NCBI GenBank assembly: GCA_035280425.1 | Contig: DATEFW010000040.1 | Span: forward strand, 1-64,000 | Source of the DNA: QHXW01 sp035280425 | GTDB lineage: Bacteria; Acidobacteriota; Terriglobia; Bryobacterales; Bryobacteraceae | Direction of reading: 5' to 3' | DNA: 64,000 nucleotides | Shown here: one piece after another, positions 7,912 to 16,430 of the stretch | Position numbering within the stretch: the stretch's first letter is position 1 | Layout of the letters: each line of letters opens with the position of its first letter | Notes under the pieces: model-generated | Told to the model about the DNA's origin: nothing | Database searches by the model: none | Seen by the model: only the letters and a program-made list of their open reading frames with translations | Made by a program: the position numbers and the translations under genes

Positions 7912-10900
7912 TTAATTTTCTTCCTGCTCGTCGAACTCCGGATCCCTCTCCGGCAGCTTGTCATTGGGACCCGCCATCCAGACGTAAAGCGTCGGCAGCA
8001 CGAAGACGCTCATCAGCAGCGTGGCGCTCAGCCCGCCGACAATCACGATGGCGAACGGCCGCTGGGAATCCGAGCCGATGCCGTGCGACATGGCTGCCGG
8101 CAGCAGGCCCAGCGTCGCCACCAGCATGGTCATCATGATGGGGCGAAGACGGAGCACGGCGCCTTCCAGTGCGGCTTCGGCAATTTCATGCCCGCGCGCG
8201 CGAAGCTGGTTGATGTATTCGATCATGATGACGCCGGTTTCGACGGCAACGCCAAACAGCGCCAGGAAGCCGATCCCGGAAGAGACGCTGAAATGCGTGC
8301 CGGTCAGAAACAGCGCAAAAAGGCCGCCGATCGGCGCCAGCGCGATGGTCGCCAGGATGAGCAGCGACCACTTGAACGAATCGAATTCCGAGTAAAGAAT
8401 CAGGAAAATCAGCAGCACGGTCATGGGGACGATCACCGCGAGGCGCGCGTTGGCGCGCTTCTGGCTTTCGTACTCGCCCGCCCAATCCAGCTTGTAGCCT
8501 TGGGGCAGCTTGACCTTCTCATTCACCGCGCGAATCGCGCCCTCGACTGTGCTGCCCAGGTCGCGGCCGCGCACGCTGTACTTAATGGCGATGTATCGCG
8601 AATTATTTTCGCGGTAAATCATGGAAGCGCCGTCTTCGACCGAGATATCGCACAACTGCCCGAGCGAAACGCGCTCGCCCGTGGGGGCCAGAATGCGGAT
8701 GTTCGCGATTTCCTCGGGCGTGCTGCGATAGGGCGCCTGATAGCGCACCACGAGATCGTAGCGCTGTTCTCCCTGGAGGATCTGGCTGACTGCTTTGCCG
8801 CCGGCTGCGGTCTCGATGGCGTCCTGTACGTCGGCTACATTGATGCCGTAACGGTCGGCTTTCGCCCGGTCCACCCTGAGGTTGAGATTGGGCTGGCCGA
8901 TCACGCGGAAAATTCCGAGATCGGCGACACCGGGGATCTGGCTCATCACGCTGACAATCCGATCTCCGGTTTGCTCGAGCTGTTTGAGATCCGTTCCGTA
9001 GAGTTTGATGGCAAGCTCACCCTTGACGCCGCTCACGGCCTCCTCCATGTTGTCCGCAATCGGCTGCGAAAAATTCCAGAGCACGCCGGGGATTTTCTCG
9101 AGTTCGGCATCCATGGCGGCAATCAGCTCATCTTTGGTCTGGAACTGTTTACGCCACTGGCTGTGCGGTTTGAGATCCACGAAATATTCCGTGTTGAAAA
9201 AGCCGGTGGGGTCGGTGCCGTCGTCCGGGCGGCCCACTTGCGAAACGACGGTGGTGACTTCCGGAAAACGGGCGAGCATCCGGCGCGCTCGGTTGGCCAC
9301 ACGTTCGCCGGCGGTCGGGCCGGTGCTGGACGCCAGGGTCCCGCGCACCCAGATCGCACCTTCATCCAGGTGAGGCAGAAACTCGGAGCCGATCCATCCG
9401 CCGGCCCAGAGATACAGACTGCCACCCAGCAGCGCGAGCGCGGCTGAAACAGTGATCCACCGGTGCCGCAGCGCCAGGCTCAAATCCTTCCGATAGCGGC
9501 GCACGAGAAACACAAGCAGCGGATTTTTCCACTCGTGCGTTCCCGGCTTGAAAAAATAGCTCGTGAGCACCGGCGCGAGCAGAATCGCAAAAATCAGAGA
9601 CCCCAGCAGAGCGAACGCCACGGTCCACGCCATCGGGCGGAATAATCTTCCTTCCACGCGCTGCAGCGTGAAGATCGGCAGGTAAGCCGTGATGATGATG
9701 GCGCGCGCATAAAATACCGGACGCTGCACTTCGTGCGCGGCGATGCGGATGCGGTCCGCGATTGAGAGGTTCGGCTGATCCGTTTTCGCAACGTGGCGCA
9801 GGATGTTTTCGACCATCACCACCGAGCCATCCACCACCATGCCGAAATCGAGCGCCCCCAGCGACAACAGGTTGGCGGGAAGCTTGTTGAGGTCCAGTAA
9901 AATCGAAGCAAACAGCAGCGAAAACGGAATCGTGACCGCCACGATCAGGGCGCTGCGCACATTCCCCAAAAATAAAAACAGAATGGCGGAAACGAGTAAG
10001 ATGCCCTCGAGCAGGTTGTGCATCACGGTGCGGGTGGTCAAGTGCACCAGATCGCTGCGGTCGAGGTGCGGAACGATCTTGACGCCCGGCGGCAACAAGC
10101 GGCTGTTCAGCTCGTTGACTTTGGCGTGCAGCGCTTCAATCGTGGAGTCGGCATCGGCTCCCTTGCGCAGCAGCACGATGCCATGCACGACGTCGTCGTT
10201 GTCGATAACTTTGCCGTCCGCTCGGCAGATCGCCTTTCCCACACGGCCCAGCCGGATCTTCGGCCCTTGCACGACTTCAGCCACATCGCGCACACGCACC
10301 GGAGTTCCGTTTTGCGTTTTGAGTACCGTGGCGCCGATGTCGCCGGTGTCGCGCATCAGGCCGATGGCGCGAATGTTATAGGCCTGCTCGCCGTGTTCGA
10401 TGAAGCTGCCGCCGGCGTTGACGTTGTTGGCCGCGAGCGCCTGTTCTACCTGACCAATGCTCAGGCCGTAGGAGACCAGCTTGTTCGGATCCACCTGCAC
10501 CTGGTATTCGCGCGTGATGCCGCCGAAGCTTACCACGTCCACGACGTTGGGCACCGACTTTAATTGCTTCTCCAGAAACCAGTCCTGGAGGGATTTCAGC
10601 TCCATCAGATCGTAGTTCGGATTGGTGCTCTTTAGCGTGTAGAAGTAAATCTGGCCGACCGGGCTGTAGTTCGGCCCCAGCACCGGATTCAAATTGACCG
10701 GCAGGCTGACCTGCGAGAGTTTTTCCAGGACCTGCTGGCGGCTGAGCAGCGTGTCCGCGCCGTCTTCGAAAATCAAGGTGACCACCGACAGGCCAAACAG
10801 CGAAACCGACCGCAGGCTCGAGAGCTGCCCTACGCCGTTCACCTGCGTTTCGATCGGGATCGTGACCTGCTGCTCCACCTCTTCGGCCGCATGGCCGGGC

Positions 10901-11058
10901 CATTGCGTGATTACCTGGGCCCAAACGTTCGCGACATCGGGATACGCCTCAACCGGCAGAGTCTTGAACGAATACACGCCCCACGCCAGCAGCAGGCTGC
11001 CGAGGAACAGAACGATAATCTTGTTGCGTAGCGCGAAATCAACTAAAAACCGCAGCAT
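7912..11058 (-). CDS. Heavy-metal efflux RND permease, CzcA/CusA family
   Basis: This 1048-residue inner-membrane proton-driven pump has 12 expected membrane helices and two large periplasmic loops. The heavy-metal subfamily is shown by DFGMVVDGSVVMVEN in the fourth helix; the Asp/Asp/Glu triad has the spacing used for proton relay in CzcA. The N-terminus MLRFLVDFALRNKIIVLFLG and the NVWAQVITQWPGHAAEEVEQ pore-docking motif are also typical. The protein exports a divalent or monovalent metal cation through a tripartite complex; the metal cannot be assigned safely. It is translated 2 bases after the adaptor gene (11061-12203). No outer-membrane CzcC factor is in the window. Confidence 0.93.
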   Translation of the reverse strand: MLRFLVDFALRNKIIVLFLGSLLLAWGVYSFKTLPVEAYPDVANVWAQVITQWPGHAAEEVEQQVTIPIETQVNGVGQLSSLRSVSLFGLSVVTLIFEDGADTLLSRQQVLEKLSQVSLPVNLNPVLGPNYSPVGQIYFYTLKSTNPNYDLMELKSLQDWFLEKQLKSVPNVVDVVSFGGITREYQVQVDPNKLVSYGLSIGQVEQALAANNVNAGGSFIEHGEQAYNIRAIGLMRDTGDIGATVLKTQNGTPVRVRDVAEVVQGPKIRLGRVGKAICRADGKVIDNDDVVHGIVLLRKGADADSTIEALHAKVNELNSRLLPPGVKIVPHLDRSDLVHLTTRTVMHNLLEGILLVSAILFLFLGNVRSALIVAVTIPFSLLFASILLDLNKLPANLLSLGALDFGMVVDGSVVMVENILRHVAKTDQPNLSIADRIRIAAHEVQRPVFYARAIIITAYLPIFTLQRVEGRLFRPMAWTVAFALLGSLIFAILLAPVLTSYFFKPGTHEWKNPLLVFLVRRYRKDLSLALRHRWITVSAALALLGGSLYLWAGGWIGSEFLPHLDEGAIWVRGTLASSTGPTAGERVANRARRMLARFPEVTTVVSQVGRPDDGTDPTGFFNTEYFVDLKPHSQWRKQFQTKDELIAAMDAELEKIPGVLWNFSQPIADNMEEAVSGVKGELAIKLYGTDLKQLEQTGDRIVSVMSQIPGVADLGIFRVIGQPNLNLRVDRAKADRYGINVADVQDAIETAAGGKAVSQILQGEQRYDLVVRYQAPYRSTPEEIANIRILAPTGERVSLGQLCDISVEDGASMIYRENNSRYIAIKYSVRGRDLGSTVEGAIRAVNEKVKLPQGYKLDWAGEYESQKRANARLAVIVPMTVLLIFLILYSEFDSFKWSLLILATIALAPIGGLFALFLTGTHFSVSSGIGFLALFGVAVETGVIMIEYINQLRARGHEIAEAALEGAVLRLRPIMMTMLVATLGLLPAAMSHGIGSDSQRPFAIVIVGGLSATLLMSVFVLPTLYVWMAGPNDKLPERDPEFDEQEEN

Positions 11059-11060
11059 GT

Positions 11061-12203
11061 CTACTGTTCTGCGGTGCTGTTGAACTCGAGCGCGTCAGCG
11101 ACCACCTGATCTCCTGGATTTATACCGTCCACTTCCTGCATCCTGTCCGGGAGCGTCAATCCTGCCTGGACGGCAACGCGGCGGAAGCGGTTGCCTCCTG
11201 CCGGAGTGTAGACCCAATCCTTGTCATGCAAGCGCAGGATGGCCGTCGTCGGAAGTACGGCATGCTGATGCGCGGAACGGGCGGTGAAAGTAGCCACTGC
11301 GAACATACCCGGCCGGAAGATCTGATGCGGATTTGCCAGATCGAGGCGAACCTTGGCCGTGCGCGTGGCCGGATCGAGCACTTTCGAGATATTGACGATT
11401 CTCGCCTGGAACGACCGGTCCGGATATGCATTCAGCCTTACTTGCGCCGGCTCGCCCAGCCGTACATTGGCGAGATTGTTCTCATACACGTCGCAGAGTA
11501 TCCAGACATGGGAAAGATCGGCGATGGTAAACAGGTTGGGGGAGTTATCGAGCGATTTCACGCCGGCGCCCGCGGTCGTGTTCTGCTCGACGATGGTGCC
11601 TGCAACGGGAGCGCGCACCTCGATCACCGGCGAGGGGTGATTCGGGTCGCCCCCAAGAATACGAATCTGCGAAGCCGCGGTCGCCACATCCACCTTGACT
11701 TTGTCTTCCGTGCTCTGGGCCACTTCGAAGTCCTTCTGGGGAATGGCGCCGTGTTCATACAGCATCTGCGCCCGTTCCTGAGCCTTGCGCGCCAGCGCCT
11801 CATCGGCCACAGCCTTTTGATAATTCGCGAAGGCTGTGGCGACATCCGGGCTGTTCAGGGTAAGCAGCACCTGATCTTTCTTGACGTCATCGCCCAGCTT
11901 CCCGCGAATATCCAGCACGCGGCCCATCGAAAGCGCGTTTACCGGAACTGTGCGGCTGATGTCCGGCGCTACCACGCCATTTACGTTGAGTTCATCGACA
12001 CCGCGGCGCGATTCCACCTTGACCAGGCGAAACCGCTCCGGATGATCGACCTGGAACGTGTTCGGGTCCGCGACCTCTTCCACTTTTACGCTTGCCGGAT
12101 CGATGGATTTGGCATCCACTTTGTCTTCGCGCGAGCAGCCGGCGCAAGATGCGATCAGCGCTGCGGCTGCAAACACTGCCAGCAAGCGGAGCTGGTTTTT
12201 CAT
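11061..12203 (-). CDS. RND efflux periplasmic adaptor (CzcB/HlyD family), predicted lipoprotein
   Basis: This is the membrane-fusion adaptor that joins the RND pump at 7912-11058 to an outer-membrane channel. The protein is 380 residues: a lipoprotein-type signal (lipobox IASC near residue 20), a barrel-sandwich hybrid (GRVLDIRGKLGDDVKKDQVLL and VRAPVAGTIVEQNTTAGAGV), an alpha-helical hairpin between them (about 105-165) and a beta-barrel domain (VWILCDVYENNLANVRLG). The chosen ATG has a strong Shine-Dalgarno, GGGAGGTG, about 6 bases upstream. A longer in-frame extension to 12329 lacks one and would bury the signal peptide. The ATG overlaps the stop of a 46-residue upstream ORF (ATGA). Confidence 0.92.
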   Translation of the reverse strand: MKNQLRLLAVFAAAALIASCAGCSREDKVDAKSIDPASVKVEEVADPNTFQVDHPERFRLVKVESRRGVDELNVNGVVAPDISRTVPVNALSMGRVLDIRGKLGDDVKKDQVLLTLNSPDVATAFANYQKAVADEALARKAQERAQMLYEHGAIPQKDFEVAQSTEDKVKVDVATAASQIRILGGDPNHPSPVIEVRAPVAGTIVEQNTTAGAGVKSLDNSPNLFTIADLSHVWILCDVYENNLANVRLGEPAQVRLNAYPDRSFQARIVNISKVLDPATRTAKVRLDLANPHQIFRPGMFAVATFTARSAHQHAVLPTTAILRLHDKDWVYTPAGGNRFRRVAVQAGLTLPDRMQEVDGINPGDQVVADALEFNSTAEQ

Positions 12204-12340
12204 GAAATCACCTCCCGGCCCGCAACAAAATTGCGTCGGAAGCGCTCGCGAACTTTCTTCCGCATCGGCGCCCGTAAGGTTATTGCGGACCAGCCGCCGG
12301 CGGGAAAGCAGGCAAGCGCGCGCCGCCATGGGCGTCGCAT
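12200..12340 (-). CDS. 46-residue Arg-rich small ORF translationally coupled to the czcB-like gene
   Basis: A 47-codon reading frame starts at ATG 12340 with a very good Shine-Dalgarno (AAGGAGAG at 12347-12354, 6-base spacing). It ends in a TGA that overlaps the adaptor's ATG as ATGA. The peptide (MRRPWRRALACFPAGGW, then a basic tail) has 11 Arg and one Cys and no recognisable domain. The ribosome site and the perfect 4-base overlap are what support it. It could be a leader peptide whose translation opens the adaptor's own site, or a small protein linked to metal efflux. It lies 38 bases after the stop of the membrane gene 12379-12807. Confidence 0.5.
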   Translation of the reverse strand: MRRPWRRALACFPAGGWSAITLRAPMRKKVRERFRRNFVAGREVIS

Positions 12341-12378
12341 ACTCTTCTCTCCTTAAATTTTGTGGTTAACGAACTGAC

Positions 12379-12807
12379 TTAGCTTGAGAGCGCGGTGGGA
12401 GGGGCCCTGCTGGCGAAGGATGGGAGCTGGCGGACGACCCCTTTCGGGGCAAAATAAGCCGGCAGGCCAAAAAACCGGATGGCGACAAAAAGCGTGTAAA
12501 AGGCGCTGATCTGAAGGTGCTCGAGATTCTGCAGAGCCAAATAAATGACTGAATTGGTGCTCGCGTCCTCTGGCGAGGACTGCCCGAAACCTCTTCTGGT
12601 CTGCAGGTTGGCACTGAAGAACGCGAAACTGAACACGTCGTCGCTGGCGGAAACGCAAGGGAATAGCGACACCGCCACCAGCAGCACAGACATGAGCTGC
12701 TGGCCCCAGGCTGCGCCGCCCATTTTCCTTCTACGCGCCGAAAACAGAACCGACGCCACCGCGACGGTCGCCAGCACCAGCCAGACGAGATTGAGTACAG
12801 TAATCAA
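12379..12807 (-). CDS. Membrane protein of unknown function upstream of the metal-efflux genes
   Basis: A 142-residue protein with a TTG start (MITVLNLVWLVLATVAV...). It has an N-terminal membrane helix, a basic loop, a second hydrophobic segment around LMSVLLVAVSLFPCVSASDD (possibly a cleavable signal-like site), and a third near ISAFYTLFVAIRFFGL. I do not recognise a named domain. The position, first in a minus-strand run that continues into the small ORF, adaptor and RND pump, suggests an accessory or sensing role in metal export (inference). A perfect TATAAT lies 8 bases upstream of the TTG. Confidence 0.65.
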   Translation of the reverse strand: MITVLNLVWLVLATVAVASVLFSARRRKMGGAAWGQQLMSVLLVAVSLFPCVSASDDVFSFAFFSANLQTRRGFGQSSPEDASTNSVIYLALQNLEHLQISAFYTLFVAIRFFGLPAYFAPKGVVRQLPSFASRAPPTALSS

Positions 12808-12815
12808 CTCTACGT

Positions 12816-12821
12816 ATTATA
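12816..12821 (-). promoter_or_regulatory. Consensus -10 TATAAT before the membrane gene of the efflux run
   Basis: On the minus strand TATAAT (12821 to 12816) is followed by 8 bases and then the TTG start at 12807. No matching -35 and no Shine-Dalgarno are visible, so the message would be nearly leaderless. Confidence 0.4.
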
Positions 12822-12904
12822 ACTGCCGCTCTGTCTCTCGTGCGTTCCTCAATTCAGGTCTTGCGCCGTTGGCCCGTCAGTTGCTCGCTTAGAAGCGCGC
12901 TCTT

Positions 12905-14182
12905 GTGAAACCCTCCTCTCCCCTGAAGACGCCGTCGCAAAAGGTCCATACCTTCTTCCAGGACCTTGGTCCAGGCCTTATTACCGGCGCTGCCGACGAT
13001 GACCCGTCCGGCATATCCACGTATTCGGTTTGCGGCGCCGCATTCGGCTACGCGCCGCTGTGGACTGCGCTGTTTTCTTTTCCTTTGATGGCTGCCATCC
13101 AACTGATGTGTGCCCGCCTGGGAATGGTTACGGGCCGTGGGTTGGCCGGCGTCGTGCGCCGCCGCTACTCGCGTCCAATCTTATGGGGCGCTTGCCTGCT
13201 GCTAATGGTCGCTAACGTGATGAATATCGGAGCGGATCTAGGCGGTATGGCGGCCGTCAGCGAAATGGTGACCGGCATCGATGGCTTGATCTGGACGCCG
13301 GTATACAGCGTGCTGATCGTCGCGCTTCTATTCTGGTCTTCCTATCGTTTTATCGCCCGAACGTTCAAATGGCTGACCCTGGTTCTGTTTTCCTACGCGG
13401 CCGCTGCCGTTCTGGCCCATCCCGATTGGCGCCAGGTGCTGAACGCTACGGTCATCCCGCATATCGAATGGTCGAGGTCTTACCTCGCGGTTCTGGTGGG
13501 CGTTCTCGGAACGACCATCTCGCCGTACCTTTTTTTCTGGCAGTCGTCGCAGGAAGTGGAAGAAGAACGCGCCATGGGCCGCCGGAGCGTGGGCGCGCGG
13601 CAGGGCGCCACCCGTCAGGAACTGCGCAAATCGAAAATAGACGTCGTAACCGGGATGTTTTTCTCGAACCTCGTGATGTACTCGATCATCCTCACCACGG
13701 CGGCTACGCTGCATGCTCATGGGAAACAGAGCATTCAAACGGCACGCCAGGCTGCCGAAGCATTGCGTCCGCTCGCAGGCGGTGCGGCTTATTGGCTGTT
13801 CACCTTGGGTTTGATCGGCACCGGGATGCTGGCCGTTCCGGTCCTTGCCGGCTCTTGTGCCTATGCCGTAGCCGAGGCGGGGGCATGGAGGGCCTCGATG
13901 GATCTCCGGCCGCCGCTCGCGCAGAAATTCTATGCGGTGCTGGGAGCTGCCATGATTTTGGGAATGGGGCTGGATTACGCGGGTATCAGCGCCGTTTCGA
14001 TGCTGTTCTGGGCTGCGGTAGTCAACGGAGTGCTTGCCCCGCCGCTGATTGTTTTGGTCGTTTTATTGACCAGCGACTCCAGGGTCATGGGCCGGCACGT
14101 CAATTCTCCGCTGATGCGATGGGCCGGATGGATCTGCGCGCTGGTTATGGCTGCATCGGTGATCGCGATGTTAGTTGCCTGA
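12905..14182 (+). CDS. NRAMP-family metal ion transporter with non-canonical metal site
   Basis: This 425-residue inner-membrane carrier has about 11 membrane helices and the LeuT fold of the NRAMP/SLC11 family. The helix-1 motif is DDDPSGIST (Asp33) where canonical members have DPGN. In helix 6 the segment GTTISPYLFFWQSS (about 202-215) replaces the usual A-x-M-P-H: the metal-binding Met becomes Ser206 and the His becomes Tyr208. Canonical family members import Mn2+/Fe2+ with protons. Loss of the Met suggests a different preference, as described for the magnesium-carrying NRAMP-related branch (inference for this protein). The start is GTG. It is divergent from the metal-efflux genes. Confidence 0.85.
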   Translation: MKPSSPLKTPSQKVHTFFQDLGPGLITGAADDDPSGISTYSVCGAAFGYAPLWTALFSFPLMAAIQLMCARLGMVTGRGLAGVVRRRYSRPILWGACLLLMVANVMNIGADLGGMAAVSEMVTGIDGLIWTPVYSVLIVALLFWSSYRFIARTFKWLTLVLFSYAAAAVLAHPDWRQVLNATVIPHIEWSRSYLAVLVGVLGTTISPYLFFWQSSQEVEEERAMGRRSVGARQGATRQELRKSKIDVVTGMFFSNLVMYSIILTTAATLHAHGKQSIQTARQAAEALRPLAGGAAYWLFTLGLIGTGMLAVPVLAGSCAYAVAEAGAWRASMDLRPPLAQKFYAVLGAAMILGMGLDYAGISAVSMLFWAAVVNGVLAPPLIVLVVLLTSDSRVMGRHVNSPLMRWAGWICALVMAASVIAMLVA

Positions 14183-14184
14183 CG

Positions 14185-14406
14185 TCACCGGCTTTTGTGA
14201 AATGGGTGCGCGGTGCTCTGGTCTTCGGCCCACGCCAGATACCGGGCCAGATCCTTTCTCCGGCGCCACACGAACTTCCAGAATGTGCCAAAGCCGATCC
14301 GGTCTGCGTGAATTCCCGAATAAGTCTCGATTCGCCAGCGCAGGTAAGGGCTTCTCCACGGCCGCAGGCGGTACCCACGTGCGAGCCGCCAGGCGATTCC
14401 GAACAC
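14185..14406 (-). CDS. Small basic aromatic-rich protein, function unknown
   Basis: A 73-residue protein rich in Arg, Trp and Tyr (MFGIAWRLARGYRLRPWRSP..., RWRIETYSG, FWKFVWRRRKDLARYL). The GTG start lies one base after the TAA of the VWFA gene at 14408, so it appears to be translated as the last gene of that operon. I recognise no named domain. The dense, non-random composition and the tight coupling favour a real gene over noise. Confidence 0.6.
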   Translation of the reverse strand: MFGIAWRLARGYRLRPWRSPYLRWRIETYSGIHADRIGFGTFWKFVWRRRKDLARYLAWAEDQSTAHPFHKSR

Positions 14407-14407
14407 T

Positions 14408-15385
14408 TTACGATCCGCCGGATTTTGCGTTAGCCAACTCAGGTGTGGCGTAATAGCCGGTGCGCGTACGAACCTGTGGATGACCCGGACCGCTCGCCGT
14501 CACCCGGATCTGCCGGAACGAACCGTCCAGCGCCTGATTGGTGGGTGTGTAGGCCAGCGTGTATTGATTGCGAATGTCATGGGCCACCTGGTGCGCAATG
14601 CGGTCCACGTCGGCAAGCTCCTTGGGATAGTAAGCCTGGCCGCCGGTGGCTTCGGTTAACGCATCGAGTGCGCGCTTGGCGCGTTTCGCTTCGCGGCGCT
14701 CCTCCTCGCTGAGCAAGCCGATCGCATAAATGATTACTTCGCTCTGCTGCGCGGCTCTCACCAGGTTTTCCAGGCCGATAGCGCTGGCATTATCGTTACC
14801 GTCGGTTACCACCAGAATGACCTTCTTGTCCTTTTTCGCCTTGGCCTTCATGTGGTCAATTGACATGCGAATGGCATCGCGCATAGCTGTTCCGCCGCGC
14901 GAGTCGATCTTGGTGAGCGCCTGTTCGAGCACCTTTATGTTGCTCGTAAAGTCGGGAGTATCCAGATAGGCGTCGTCGTTGAAATTCACGACAAACTCTT
15001 CGTCATCCGGATTGGAGTCCTTTACCAGGTCTTCGGCCGCCGCAGCCACCTTGGCCCGCTTGTCGCGCATGCTGCCGCTATTGTCGATCACCAGGCCGAG
15101 CGAAACCGGAATATCCTCGCGCTTGAAGATCTTGAGCCTTTGCTGCACGCCGTTCTCGTAAACCTGGAAAGCGGATTGCGGCAGCGTAGTAATTAAACGG
15201 CCATTCTTTTTATCCACTACCGTGGCATGCAGCACGACTAAACGCGTGTCGGCCGTGAACGTCGCCGGCCCCTCCGGTTTCTGTGCGAATAGAACTGCCG
15301 CCGGCGCCGCCAGCAAAACACACAGTCCGGTTGCGATGAATTTCTTCAATGCTTTGAATTTACCGTGTGGGGGCATAATAGCCAA
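14408..15385 (-). CDS. Secreted VWFA-related domain protein (acidobacterial type)
   Basis: A 325-residue exported protein with a signal peptide (cleavage near VLFAQ). A beta-sandwich (TRLVVLHATVVDKKNGRLI) precedes a von Willebrand factor A domain whose metal-ion-dependent adhesion site begins IDNSGSMRDKR. Further family motifs are NFNDDAYLDTPDF, GGTAMRDAI and VVTDGNDNAS. A C-terminal segment ends in NQYTLAYTPTNQALDGSFRQI...RTRTGYYA, which defines the acidobacterial VWFA-related family. It likely mediates protein-protein contact outside the cytoplasm; the partner is unknown. Its start overlaps the end of the paralogue at 15360-16376 by 26 bases. Confidence 0.9.
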   Translation of the reverse strand: MAIMPPHGKFKALKKFIATGLCVLLAAPAAVLFAQKPEGPATFTADTRLVVLHATVVDKKNGRLITTLPQSAFQVYENGVQQRLKIFKREDIPVSLGLVIDNSGSMRDKRAKVAAAAEDLVKDSNPDDEEFVVNFNDDAYLDTPDFTSNIKVLEQALTKIDSRGGTAMRDAIRMSIDHMKAKAKKDKKVILVVTDGNDNASAIGLENLVRAAQQSEVIIYAIGLLSEEERREAKRAKRALDALTEATGGQAYYPKELADVDRIAHQVAHDIRNQYTLAYTPTNQALDGSFRQIRVTASGPGHPQVRTRTGYYATPELANAKSGGS

Positions 15386-16376
15386 GCCTCCAAAATGCCC
15401 GGAGAGGAGGCAGGCCGCGCGGCTGCACTAACTTTACCTGGACTCGGCGATACTTGCCGTTCCGGTCGTGGTTGGTCGGCGTGTAGCCAAGAATATACTG
15501 GTTGCGAAGCTCAATTCCGATTTTGGCTGCCACATCCGGAAGCTCGTTGAGATTCTCCACCGAAAATTGCCGCCCCCCCGTTTGTTCCGCGATTTCGGTC
15601 AGCAGACTGGGCCCCGACAGCTCTTCCGGCGTTCGTCCCCGGGTAGCCATCGGCTCATAAATACCGATCGCATATATTTGGACGTCGGCTTCGCGCACCA
15701 GGTTCTTGATTTCACTTTCGGTGTACCGGCTGCTGTTATCGCCTCCATCGGAAATGACCAGAAGCGCCTTGCGTGGGTTTCTCGCTTTCTTCATCTTGTG
15801 CAAGGCCATATAGACGGCGTCGAGCAGGGCGGTGCGCCCTTTGGATTGCGTAAATGTAAGGCGATTCTGGATTTCCTCCAGATGAGTGGTGAAATCGACG
15901 GCCATCTCGGGGCGATCGTTGAACTGCACGAGGAAAAACTCGTCTTCGGGATTGGCGGTCTTAAAAAACTGAGCCACGGCCTGGCGGGATTTATCGAGCT
16001 TGCTTCCCATGCTGCCGCTGGTATCGAAGACCAGACCGACCGACAGAGGCGCGTCTTCGCTGGCGAAATGCGTAACTTTCTGCTCACTCTTGTCTTCAAA
16101 GATACGAAAGTTCTCGCGCTCGAGACCCGTCACAAAGCGGTTGAGCGGATCGGTGACCGTCACCGGAATCAGTACCAGCGTGCTCTCGACGCGGATGTCG
16201 CTCCGCGGATCGAGGGGAGTGGCTTTTTCGCCGGGTTTTGCCCGGGGAATGATGTTCGCGGGTGCGTCGTCGTGTATGACCGGTTTGTCGGCGCCTTGGC
16301 CGGCCAATAGAAGGCCGAAAGCCAGGAACAGGGGAGCACGCAAAATGAGAGGTAACTGATAGAGCCGTTTACTCAT
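15360..16376 (-). CDS. Secreted VWFA-related domain protein, paralogue (acidobacterial type)
   Basis: A 338-residue paralogue of the next gene and the first of the three-gene minus-strand set. It has a hydrophobic signal segment, a short linker, a beta-sandwich (TLVLIPVTVTDPLNRFVTG) and the VWFA fold with FDTSGSMGSK at the metal site, VQFNDRPEMAVDF, GRTALLDAVY and VISDGGDNSSR. The tail is NQYILGYTPTNHDRNGKYRRV and WRLGYYAPTR. Same architecture and length class as its neighbour, so the pair probably arose by tandem duplication. The intergenic gap to the divergent kdsB is only about 54 bases. Confidence 0.9.
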   Translation of the reverse strand: MSKRLYQLPLILRAPLFLAFGLLLAGQGADKPVIHDDAPANIIPRAKPGEKATPLDPRSDIRVESTLVLIPVTVTDPLNRFVTGLERENFRIFEDKSEQKVTHFASEDAPLSVGLVFDTSGSMGSKLDKSRQAVAQFFKTANPEDEFFLVQFNDRPEMAVDFTTHLEEIQNRLTFTQSKGRTALLDAVYMALHKMKKARNPRKALLVISDGGDNSSRYTESEIKNLVREADVQIYAIGIYEPMATRGRTPEELSGPSLLTEIAEQTGGRQFSVENLNELPDVAAKIGIELRNQYILGYTPTNHDRNGKYRRVQVKLVQPRGLPPLRAFWRLGYYAPTR

Positions 16377-16419
16377 TTTCCCGGCCTCTGAGATTCAGTC
16401 TATCACACGATTTTTGTGG

Positions 16420-16425
16420 TATGAT
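16420..16425 (+). promoter_or_regulatory. -10 element TATGAT directly before kdsB (possible leaderless start)
   Basis: TATGAT (5/6 consensus) ends 5 bases before the kdsB GTG at 16431. The flanking CACA...TGTG dyad (16404-16418) surrounds the spacer. No ribosome site is present. Confidence 0.4.
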
Positions 16426-16430
16426 CCTCT

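Noticed and set aside
8083..9447. 454-codon plus-strand frame inside the RND pump
   Set aside because: Antisense shadow; His/Gln/Arg-rich nonsense composition typical of reversed GC-rich coding DNA.
11226..12356. 376-codon plus-strand frame over the adaptor gene
   Set aside because: Antisense to a confident lipoprotein adaptor; no domain.
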